DNA of 5,663 nt from Deltaproteobacteria bacterium (GTDB taxonomy: Bacteria; Desulfobacterota; Desulfobacteria; Desulfobacterales; SURF-15). Location: NCBI GenBank assembly GCA_024644775.1, contig JAHEHB010000363.1, positions 1-5,663 on the forward strand, read 5' to 3'. The position numbers and the translations under genes are program-made. A model generated the notes under the pieces. That model had not been told where the DNA came from. It was given only the letters and a program-made list of their open reading frames with translations, and did not search any database. Below are positions 1 to 5,663 of the stretch, piece by piece (position 1 is the first letter of the stretch; the number at the start of each line of letters is the position of its first letter).

Positions 1-278
1 GTTTTCAGGCATTCAAGGAAGATTTAATGGCAAGGGCAAAAGAGAATGAACATCCTGTTGTTGTGGAAGAATCGGACAGGCACATCAAGGTGAGATTCAA
101 TCGCTGTCCAACTTATGAGGTATTCAACGACTATGGTATTCCTGAGGTATGCCAGAAATATTGTGACGGTGATTTTGAAGCGTTTCCCCAAATCGACCCC
201 AAGATAAGAGTTACGCGTGAACATGAGATTGCCTATGGTGATTCGTATTGCGATCACTGCTGGACCTTAGAGGAATAG
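1..278 (+). CDS. 3' part of an ATC-hydrolase-like protein (partial, runs off left edge)
   Basis: The reading frame is open from base 3 to the TAG at 276-278. An ATG at 27 has an AAGGA-like stretch about 7 bases upstream, but the codons before it (FQAFKEDL) read as normal protein, so I treat this as the C-terminal part of a longer gene. The motifs RCPTYEVFNDYGIPEVCQ, YCDGDFEAF, a central 'DPKIRVTR' and a terminal 'YGDSYCDHCW' match in order the C-terminal half of the L-2-amino-thiazoline-4-carboxylic acid hydrolase-like family, whose members are usually 150-230 residues. Five Cys are visible (27, 42, 46, 75 and 78 counted from the ATG). The family is named for a ring-opening hydrolase in L-cysteine formation, but most members, common in anaerobes, have no tested substrate, so the reaction here is unknown. 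The family call is from remembered motifs; a V4R-type small-ligand domain is the main alternative. The visible part shows no damage. Confidence 0.68.
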   Translation, partial: FQAFKEDLMARAKENEHPVVVEESDRHIKVRFNRCPTYEVFNDYGIPEVCQKYCDGDFEAFPQIDPKIRVTREHEIAYGDSYCDHCWTLEE

Positions 279-354
279 AGTATTTCGATCATGATTTTTG
301 CTCCGCTTGTTTTTCCCTCACTATTTCAAAAAAGGATTAAGAATCAACGCTGCG

Positions 355-385
355 GAAACATGGGGCCCATGCAAAATTGCGTTTC
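355..385. repeat. nested palindrome upstream of transposase relic 1
   Basis: CATGGG-G-CCCATG (359-371) is a perfect 6-bp inverted repeat with a single-base centre. It is followed by the small palindrome-like CAAAATTG (372-379) and enclosed by GAAA (355-358) and TTTC (382-385), so the stretch could fold into a compact branched hairpin. It lies about 30 bases before the decayed transposase start codon. REP-associated transposases recognise hairpins of this general kind next to their genes, so this may be the left element end; that role is inferred. No U-rich tract follows it, so it does not look like a terminator. Confidence 0.5.
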
Positions 386-416
386 TATTTCTTTTCGAGT
401 GTGATACAAACAACTC

Positions 417-1166
417 ATACTGAGACAATAAAGAATAGACGCGCCGGGAGCGTTGCACCACATCATTTGTCGTGGGATAGAACGGCGGAAGATATTTGAA
501 GACGACGTGGACAGGTACAATTTCATCGAACGGCTCGGCGGTATCCTGTCGGAGACAAAAACCCCCTGCTATGCGTGGTCGCTCATCCCCAATCATTTCC
601 ATATCCCCGCTCGAACCGGCGACTCTCCGCTAAGCACGGTAATACGGCGGCTTCTAACCGGATACGCGGTGAGTTTCAATCACCGCCACCACAGGAATGG
701 ACATCTGTTTCAGAATCGTTATAAATCGATCCTGTGATAGGTCGAAGATCCGCCTTGGAGGAAAGATACGTATCTGTTTGAACTGGTCCGATACATCCAT
801 TTGAATCCCCTGCGCGCGGGCATTGTATCGGACTTAAAACAACTGGCTCGATTCGTCTACGGCGGTCACAGCCGGATAATGGGGACGGTGAAAAGCGACT
901 TTCAGGATTTTGAAAGTGTTGCTGAGAGGGTTGTTGAAATCTTTGATATGCACAATCGTGATGTGATGACGCCGGGTAAACAACCCGATCGCGTAAAAGC
1001 GCGTTGCGTTTTGGCATACTGGGCGGTTCATGGGCTTGGTATGTCGGTGACCGACGTGGGCTTAAAACTAGGGTTGAGTCAATCCGCGACCAGCAGAGCG
1101 GTTGAGCGGGGGCGAGGCATTACCGAAGATTCGAGGCTTAATCTTGAAATTGTCAGAAACGCATAA
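417..1166 (+). pseudogene. decayed REP-associated HUH/Y1 transposase, copy 1
   Basis: Read across its stops, this frame encodes a REP-associated tyrosine transposase (IS200-like Y1 domain plus C-terminal helix-turn-helix). Visible parts are APGALHHIICRGIERRKIF at the N-terminus, the HUH motif NHFH (His codons 594-596 and 600-602), GHLFQNRYKSIL, and RYIHLNPLRAG with the presumed catalytic Tyr at 792-794. A DnaA/Trp-repressor-like HTH follows (KARCVLAYWAVHGLGMSV, LGLSQSATSRAVERG). Such enzymes cut and rejoin single-stranded DNA at REP hairpins. The gene is broken. The family start MPRQARID appears as ATA CTG AGA CAA TAA AGA ATA GAC (417-440), so the start codon is lost and a stop gained. TGA-TAG at 735-740 separates the HUH pair from the Tyr. 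About 100 residues expected between the FQD motif (900-908) and the following FESVAERV are absent, giving about 250 codons against roughly 320-340. A TTG at 453 gives a 94-codon open stretch, but this is unlikely to be a functional gene. The family call is firm; the intact length is from memory. Confidence 0.88.
993..1004 (+). repeat. 12-bp inverted repeat, left arm (partner 1351-1362)
   Basis: GTAAAAGCGCGT here is the exact reverse complement of ACGCGCTTTTAC at 1351-1362. Both encode the conserved V-K-A-R at the start of the C-terminal HTH of the two transposase relics, which lie on opposite strands. The repeat therefore reflects gene homology rather than a separate site. Confidence 0.7.
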
Positions 1167-1191
1167 AAACATGGGCGTCCCTCTATGCCCA
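1165..1191 (-). terminator. hairpin between the two transposase relics, possible leftward terminator
   Basis: TGGGC (1172-1176) pairs with GCCCA (1187-1191) around a 10-base loop. Read leftward, the stem is followed by TGTTTTT, a weak Rho-independent terminator shape for the minus-strand relic ending at 1207. An alternative pairing within GGGCGTCCC (1173-1181) is possible. It may instead be the right-end hairpin of transposase copy 1: the flank 'aacatggg...c' is shared with the palindrome at 357-371. With a 5-bp stem, either role is uncertain. Confidence 0.35.
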
Positions 1192-1206
1192 ATTTATTGG
1201 ATCACT

Positions 1207-1547
1207 TTATAGCTTGAAATCATTCTCCATAACGATTCTTTCACCTCTTTGCGATGCTCTGCTTGCTGTTGGCTGTGAAATCCTCAATTGCTTGGATAAT
1301 TCAACTGTGGTCATGCCTAATTCCCGATTGGCCCAATAACATAGCAAACTACGCGCTTTTACTGTCTGCGGAGACCGGCTGTGGCTTAAAACCGCGTCAG
1401 GTACTATATCCATAATTTTTGCCACTCTTGAAACCACTGCCTCAAAATCATATCCTTGTTTTGCCAGTCTCGGGATACTTTACCCATTATCACACTGTGC
1501 CCGCACCAGCGATAACCATCCAGTGCTTTCATATCGGGACAAAAGCC
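1207..1547 (-). pseudogene. truncated REP-associated transposase, copy 2 (3' half, frameshifted)
   Basis: On the minus strand, codons from about 1535 down to 1458 read DMKALDGYRWCGHSVIMGK then VSRDWQN, the family's segment just after the catalytic Tyr. The frame then shifts near 1456-1463. A second frame continues KQGYDFEAVVSRVAKI, then VKARSLLCYWANRELGM and LRISQPTASRASQRGERI, ending NDFKL at the TAA of 1207-1209; this is the same C-terminal DnaA-like HTH as in copy 1. A GTG at 1435-1437 opens a 76-residue frame, but it lies inside the conserved domain, so it is not a natural start. The Y1 catalytic half is gone: homology fades at about 1547, where a flavin-reductase-like gene begins on the other strand. 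The middle segment between DWQ and GYDFE is missing, as in copy 1. The two HTH domains share perhaps half their residues, so the copies are diverged and not a recent duplication. Confidence 0.82.
1351..1362 (-). repeat. 12-bp inverted repeat, right arm (partner 993-1004)
   Basis: ACGCGCTTTTAC is the exact reverse complement of 993-1004. It encodes V-K-A-R on the minus strand in transposase copy 2. Confidence 0.7.
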
Positions 1548-1549
1548 GA

Positions 1550-1723
1550 AGCATAACTGTCGGTGAAATTTTGGATGTTAAAATAGAAGAAACCATGCTG
1601 ACTGATGGTGATCAGCCGGATATCGAAAAAATCCGTCCCATTGTATTCAGTCCCGATGTTCGACAATATCACCGCATCGGTGAATTTATCGGAAAAGCGT
1701 TTGATATTGGAAGAAAACGATGA
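1550..1723 (+). pseudogene. C-terminal remnant of a flavin reductase / flavoredoxin-like gene
   Basis: The frame from about 1550 to the TGA at 1721-1723 encodes ITVGEILDVKIEE, then GDQPDIEKIRPIVFSP and finally RIGEFIGKAFDIGRK. This follows the C-terminal end of the FMN-binding flavin reductase (flavoredoxin-like) family: a 'h-GE-hh-hh' strand, a 'D-G-pDhekhrPhhhs' turn and a closing 'hGehhGKAFsIGk' helix. Such proteins bind FMN and pass electrons from NAD(P)H or to partner proteins. Only about 57 residues of roughly 190 remain and the flavin-binding N-terminal half is absent. A GTG at 1523 lies in the same frame, but the first nine or ten codons from it are the antisense of transposase copy 2, so this is not a true start. 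No Shine-Dalgarno sequence is seen. It is a 3' fragment left by a rearrangement and presumably inactive. The family call rests on short motifs. Confidence 0.62.
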
Positions 1724-1795
1724 TCCAGGGTATCTTGCAAACAGCAACCACCTCCAAATATTTTAATGCGGTTCGTTGCAGATAGCGGCAGGCGT

Positions 1796-4700
1796 TCAAT
1801 TGACGTGTTCGGAAGTAGATCTAAATGCGGGCTGGGGCGATTCTGTTTTTTTTAAAACCCGCCTCAAGGCAGTGCCGGCATCGAGAGTCAGGCTCAGTAA
1901 TGCAGGAACGAGAAAGATAGTGAAAACCGTCGAAACCAGGAGCCCCCCCACGATAACACTTCCCAGTCCGCGGTAAAACTCAGACCCAGCGCCCGGAAAC
2001 AGCACCAGCGGAAGCATACCGCACACCGTGGTAATGGTGCTCATGTATATGGGGCGAATACGGTATCGAACCGACTCGGAAACGGCATCTCTTGGCGCCA
2101 TATGCCCATCCCGCATGTTGTTTAACGTTTGATGCACAATGAGAATGGCGTTGTTTACGACGATGCCGACCAAAATCACAAATCCGAGCATGGTGATAAT
2201 ATCCAGCGGTTGGTAAACATAGAAGCGGTTTAACAGGAACAGCCCCACAAAACCCCCGGCAGCGGCCAGGGGTACACTGAACATGATGATGAGGGGGTAG
2301 ATAAAATTTTCAAAAAGCGCGGACATCAGCAGGTAGCAGATCACCATTGCCAAAAGAAAGTTCCAGAAAAGGGCCTTTCTGGTTCGGGTCAGATCGTCGG
2401 CGGTTCCTCCGATATCGATTCGGTAAAGGTTTGACAAATTCCCGTTTCTTAAGATGGGTTCAATGACCTGTTCCCGGATAGCATCCATGGCGGTTTCAAG
2501 TGCCGTTTCAAGAGGCGGGATCACCTGGATCGTAATGGCCCGCTCGGAGTCAATTCGATTGATCTGGGTGGGGCCTTCCTCCAGGCGGATGTCCGCCAGA
2601 GAACCCAATGTCACCTTTTCCCCGGTCGGCGCGATAATGGGAAACGCTTCAAGATCCTGGGTACGATTGAGTTTTCCTTCCGTATTTTTGACCACCAGAT
2701 CGATTTCATCTCCCAAAAGCCGGTAAGTACTGGCTTTTGCGCCATCCACAAGCGCATCGACGGTCATTCCCAGGTCCGTTGTCGTAATACCCAGCCGCGT
2801 GAGCCGATCTCGATTCGGCCAGACGCGCATTTCGGGATTTCCCAAATCCAGACTCGGGACGGGACGAATTTGTGATCCAGGGACGACTTGTGCGCAAGCG
2901 CCGAATATCTGCTTGCCGAGATCAAGCAGCCGATTTAAATCCGGTCCCTTTATCTCGATTTCGATGGAACGCCCCTTTCCGATACCGCGTGAAAAAAGGC
3001 CGGGCTGCTGGACGATAGCGATCATGCCGGGTATCTGTTTCAACACACCATAAACGTAAGGGAGTAATTCCCGGGTTCGTTCCTGGACCTTCGATATGAC
3101 ACCCATGAAGACTTGCTGACCCCAGGCGACATAGAAAAAATCGCTTACCGGCGGTAGTCGTCTTATTTCAGGATCATCTATTTCTGTCTTCGGAAGGGTA
3201 AGGGGTAAAATACCTTTTTCGACGGTTTTCGCTATTTTCTCCAGTTCGTCCAGATTGTACCCGGGCGGCGGGAGCAAAATACCGAAGAGCATCTCCCGGT
3301 TGCCTTCAGGCAGATACTCGGTTTTCGGAACCAAGTAGACGGCGATGCCGACCGCCAAAGCCGTCATGACAACGGCTATGGTCAGGCGCGCCGTCACGGA
3401 CCCGCACATCCAGTAAACGAACTTTGTAATCAGATTTACTAAACCGCCGGCAACACCGGATAAAGACAGAAGATGCTTTTTTCCGGCATTCCGATTATTT
3501 ACTTTTCCCAGAATCTTTGCAGAGAGGGCAGGGATCACTGTGATGGAGATCACCATGCTCAGCATCACCGCGCTGCTGATGGCGATGGCGATATCGCGGA
3601 AAAGTTGTCCGGCTTCTTCTTCCACAAAGACAATGGGAAGAAAAACCGCTACCGTTGTCAGGGTACTGGCCAGCACCGCCCCCCAAACTTCAACGGCCCC
3701 GTCATAGGCGGCTGCAATGCGGGTTTTTCCCATTTCCCGGTGGCGGAAGATGTTTTCAAATACCACAATCGAATTGTCCACCACCATGCCCACGGCGAAG
3801 CTTAATCCCGCGATGCTCACCACGTTAATGTTTCGCCCGCTGAGTGTCATCATCAGGAAGGTGCCGATAACGCTGATGGGAATGGCAATACCGACGATAA
3901 TGGTGCTGACGAATTTTCTTAAAAACAACAGCAAGACCGTGATCGCAAACGCACCACCGACAAATATGTTCTTACGCACCAGATTGATGGCGCTGTAGAT
4001 GTAACCGGTTTCATCATAGACCTGCTCAAGCCGAAGCCGCCGATCTTTTAAAAGGCCCTCGTTTAACTCTTCAAGCACCGCCCGAAGCCGATTCATCACC
4101 ACCAGCACATTGGACCCAGGTTCGCGAATGGCATTCATCACCAGCGTAGGTATTCCCATGTGACGGACCACCACATCCGGATCTTTGTACCCCAGCTGTA
4201 CGGAAGCCACATCGCCGACCACGATCGGAATGCCGCTGGTTCGTTTTATGATCACCTTCTTGACGTCTTCTTCGCTGGTATACTCCCCTAAAGTTCGCGC
4301 AATGTAACGCCGCTTCCCTTCGTCAAAATCACCGGCGCTGATATTTTTGTTTTCCACATCCAGCGCGCGCATGAGTTCAGGAATCGTTACGTTTCTTGCC
4401 GCCAGTGCATCGGAATCGACAATTACCTGGAGTTCCCTTTCCTGACCGCCGAAAATATTTGTCGTGGCAATACCGGATATTCTTTCAATGCGGGGTTTCA
4501 CATGTTTATCGAAAAAGTCGTATTCATGTTTTAAATTACCCTGATAACCGTCCAGGGCCTTCAAGATCATAAAAGCTATGGAGCGTTCCCGGGAACCGCC
4601 GGATTCTATAACAGGCCTTTCCGCATCGTCCGGGTATTTTTTCACCTGGTTTAGTTTATTGGATACCCTCAGCAGCGCATCATCTTTGTCCGTACCGATT

Positions 4701-4987
4701 TCAAACAACAGATGAATCGTGCCCTGGCTGTCGCGGCTTTCGCTGGTCATCTCCTCCAACCCTTCCAGGTTCTTGAGCTCTTCTTCCTGGGCATCGACAA
4801 TTTCCCGTTCGATTTCCAACGGGCTTGCACCCCGCCACACCGTTTCAACGGAGATTTCGGGAAGGTCCACATTGGGGGTCAGCTGAATTGGAATTCTTAG
4901 AAGAGAAACCAGACCGAATAAAAGCACAAGAATGACACCGACGGTGACGGATACGGGTTTTTTGATGGCGGTATCAACGAGTTTCAC
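1796..4987 (-). CDS. HAE1/AcrB-type RND efflux pump, inner-membrane permease
   Basis: This is a complete 1063-residue proton-driven RND exporter, close to the usual 1020-1060. It starts with the typical MKLVDTAIKKPVSVTVGV on a GTG (4985-4987); a TGA in frame at 5003-5005 rules out a longer form. TM1 is about 12-30, followed by a large periplasmic porter/docking loop to about 338, then TM2-TM6 (339-487) and TM7 (about 533-553). A second periplasmic loop runs to about 870 and TM8-TM12 cover 873-1030. TM4 carries GMVVDNSIVVFEN, so of the AcrB Asp407/Asp408 pair only the first Asp is kept (D404) and the second is N405. TM10 carries GIVVNNAILIV, with N945 where AcrB has Lys940. S983 sits at the AcrB Thr978 position. 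This relay variant is seen in other HAE1 pumps and does not imply loss of function. The adaptor gene lies 26 bases upstream; no strong Shine-Dalgarno is visible, so translation may be coupled to it. The substrate cannot be read from the sequence. No break or frameshift is present. Confidence 0.96.
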   Translation of the reverse strand: MKLVDTAIKKPVSVTVGVILVLLFGLVSLLRIPIQLTPNVDLPEISVETVWRGASPLEIEREIVDAQEEELKNLEGLEEMTSESRDSQGTIHLLFEIGTDKDDALLRVSNKLNQVKKYPDDAERPVIESGGSRERSIAFMILKALDGYQGNLKHEYDFFDKHVKPRIERISGIATTNIFGGQERELQVIVDSDALAARNVTIPELMRALDVENKNISAGDFDEGKRRYIARTLGEYTSEEDVKKVIIKRTSGIPIVVGDVASVQLGYKDPDVVVRHMGIPTLVMNAIREPGSNVLVVMNRLRAVLEELNEGLLKDRRLRLEQVYDETGYIYSAINLVRKNIFVGGAFAITVLLLFLRKFVSTIIVGIAIPISVIGTFLMMTLSGRNINVVSIAGLSFAVGMVVDNSIVVFENIFRHREMGKTRIAAAYDGAVEVWGAVLASTLTTVAVFLPIVFVEEEAGQLFRDIAIAISSAVMLSMVISITVIPALSAKILGKVNNRNAGKKHLLSLSGVAGGLVNLITKFVYWMCGSVTARLTIAVVMTALAVGIAVYLVPKTEYLPEGNREMLFGILLPPPGYNLDELEKIAKTVEKGILPLTLPKTEIDDPEIRRLPPVSDFFYVAWGQQVFMGVISKVQERTRELLPYVYGVLKQIPGMIAIVQQPGLFSRGIGKGRSIEIEIKGPDLNRLLDLGKQIFGACAQVVPGSQIRPVPSLDLGNPEMRVWPNRDRLTRLGITTTDLGMTVDALVDGAKASTYRLLGDEIDLVVKNTEGKLNRTQDLEAFPIIAPTGEKVTLGSLADIRLEEGPTQINRIDSERAITIQVIPPLETALETAMDAIREQVIEPILRNGNLSNLYRIDIGGTADDLTRTRKALFWNFLLAMVICYLLMSALFENFIYPLIIMFSVPLAAAGGFVGLFLLNRFYVYQPLDIITMLGFVILVGIVVNNAILIVHQTLNNMRDGHMAPRDAVSESVRYRIRPIYMSTITTVCGMLPLVLFPGAGSEFYRGLGSVIVGGLLVSTVFTIFLVPALLSLTLDAGTALRRVLKKTESPQPAFRSTSEHVN

Positions 4988-5013
4988 GGTGGATTCGAAT
5001 TTTCACTTTTTAA

Positions 5014-5663
5014 TCATTCAAGTATGTGAACCGGCACATCGGGGCGCAACCGCTCATTTCCCCGGATAACAACCGGGTCTCCCGGCTTAAGATTACCTCT
5101 AATCGACGCGTTGCCTTCGTAATATCCGACGACATCGACAGCTATGGGCATCGCCTTTCCATCGAGTACGGTATACACAACCTGCTTGTCCTGGACTGTC
5201 ACCACGGCATCCTTTGGAACCAGCAAGGCATTTTTTTTCTCGGAAAGACTAAAGGTAACTAGCGCTTCCATTCCGCTTTTAATCCGAAGTTCAGGATTCT
5301 GCAAATGAATTCGAACCGGAAACGTTCTCGCGTTTGTATCTCCCTGGGGGAGTACCGCATAAATTTTACCGTCGTGATGTATTTCTGAGATGCTTTTGAC
5401 CTGCACTTTTACCTCGTCTTTCGGTTTGAGCATCACGGAATAGCGTTCCGGAACATCCACGGTGACTCGGATGTGTCCCAGGTCTTGAAGCGTCACAACG
5501 GAACCTCCGGCTTGTATCCATTCACCAAGCTGGGTATGCTCTTTGGCCACAAATCCAGATAGGGGGGTGACAACCGTTTTTTGATCGATCTCGTATTGGA
5601 GATACTCGATCTCTGCTTTGTTTTTTAAATACTCTTGCTGAAGGGCACGAACGAGATAATCCG
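5014..5663 (-). CDS. RND membrane fusion protein (periplasmic adaptor), C-terminal part
   Basis: The frame is open from the right edge to the TGA at 5014-5016, giving about 215 residues; the N-terminus and any signal peptide or lipobox lie outside the window. A GTG at 5548-5550 is internal, because the codons before it encode the continuing lipoyl half (QKTVVTPLSGFVAKEHTQ). In order there are the end of the coiled-coil hairpin (ALQQEYLKNKAEIEYLQYEI), the second lipoyl half (TVVTPLSGF to GEWIQAGGSVVTL), the beta-barrel domain (IRVTVDVPERY to about NALLVPKDAVV), and the membrane-proximal domain ending PGDPVVIRGNERLRPDVPV. This is the HlyD/AcrA-type adaptor that bridges the RND pump to a TolC-like channel across the periplasm. 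It is the first of two genes on the leftward strand, followed directly by the pump, and is presumably co-transcribed with it. The promoter and any regulator would be beyond 5663. Confidence 0.93.
   Translation of the reverse strand, partial: DYLVRALQQEYLKNKAEIEYLQYEIDQKTVVTPLSGFVAKEHTQLGEWIQAGGSVVTLQDLGHIRVTVDVPERYSVMLKPKDEVKVQVKSISEIHHDGKIYAVLPQGDTNARTFPVRIHLQNPELRIKSGMEALVTFSLSEKKNALLVPKDAVVTVQDKQVVYTVLDGKAMPIAVDVVGYYEGNASIRGNLKPGDPVVIRGNERLRPDVPVHILE

Noticed and set aside
279..416. Possible promoter or small gene between the ATC-hydrolase-like tail and the transposase relic.
   Set aside because: Apart from the palindrome at 355-385 I see no spaced -35/-10 pair, ribosome site or protein-like frame.
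735..740. TGA-TAG in copy 1 as recoded selenocysteine or pyrrolysine codons; the TGA falls where the family often has Cys, and such bacteria can use both amino acids.
   Set aside because: The start codon is also lost, another stop (TAA 429-431) lies upstream and the middle of the protein is missing. Two adjacent recoded stops without a visible selenocysteine hairpin are far less likely than decay.
676..1017. 113-residue minus-strand open frame.
   Set aside because: It lies antisense to the transposase homology, has low-complexity Ser/Pro/Arg composition and no recognisable domain.
1482..1556. A plus-strand reading 'VPAPAITIQC' just before the reductase remnant, which looks like the preceding strand of a frameshifted flavin reductase.
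   Set aside because: The same bases on the minus strand read a much better match to the transposase (GYRWCGHSVIMGK), so the plus-strand reading is antisense coincidence.
1724..1795. Possible bidirectional terminator between the reductase remnant and the pump (GCAAC and GTTGC arms).
   Set aside because: The arms are short and imperfect and no T-tract follows on either strand.
3473..3805. 110-residue plus-strand open frame inside the pump gene.
   Set aside because: It is His/Asp-rich shadow translation opposite a well-conserved transmembrane coding region.
5026..5262. 78-residue plus-strand open frame opposite the adaptor gene.
   Set aside because: The minus strand carries clear adaptor domain motifs over the same bases.
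1..5663. CRISPR array, tRNA, or defence-system cassette.
   Set aside because: No spaced direct repeats, cloverleaf or nuclease/helicase motifs were seen on either strand.

Overview
The window looks like a chromosomal accessory region of a Gram-negative bacterium, probably an anaerobic Desulfobacterota-type organism. This is inferred from a tripartite RND efflux system, a REP-associated transposase of the 'PRIDAPGALHHI' type with a C-terminal DnaA-like helix-turn-helix, and tails resembling an ATC-hydrolase-like protein and a flavin reductase/flavoredoxin. Base composition is moderate and no ribosomal or tRNA marker is present, so the taxonomic call is weak.

Layout. Positions 1-278 (+) hold the 3' end of a small Cys-rich protein resembling the L-2-amino-thiazoline-4-carboxylate hydrolase family; its frame is open to the left edge. 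Positions 279-416 are non-coding and contain a strong small palindrome. Positions 417-1166 (+) are a decayed REP-associated HUH/Y1 transposase gene (copy 1): lost start codon, one early stop, two adjacent stops between the HUH motif and the catalytic Tyr, and a missing middle segment. Positions 1207 to about 1547 (-) are the 3' half of a second, diverged copy lying tail-to-tail with the first. It lacks the same middle segment and is frameshifted there. At about 1548-1553 it abuts the 3' third of a flavin-reductase-like gene (+), so both the transposase and the reductase are 5'-truncated at one junction.

Positions 1796-5663 (-) are healthy coding sequence: the C-terminal part of a periplasmic membrane fusion protein (5014-5663, running off the right edge), followed 26 bp later by a full-length 1063-residue HAE1-type RND inner-membrane pump (1796-4987). 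The two form one leftward operon and should work as adaptor and pump with a TolC-like outer-membrane channel that is not in this window. The pump ends convergently against the reductase remnant.

I see no CRISPR array, tRNA, rRNA, riboswitch or convincing new defence system. The most unusual material is the 417-1723 scrapyard: two inverted, internally deleted transposase relics fused to a broken host gene.
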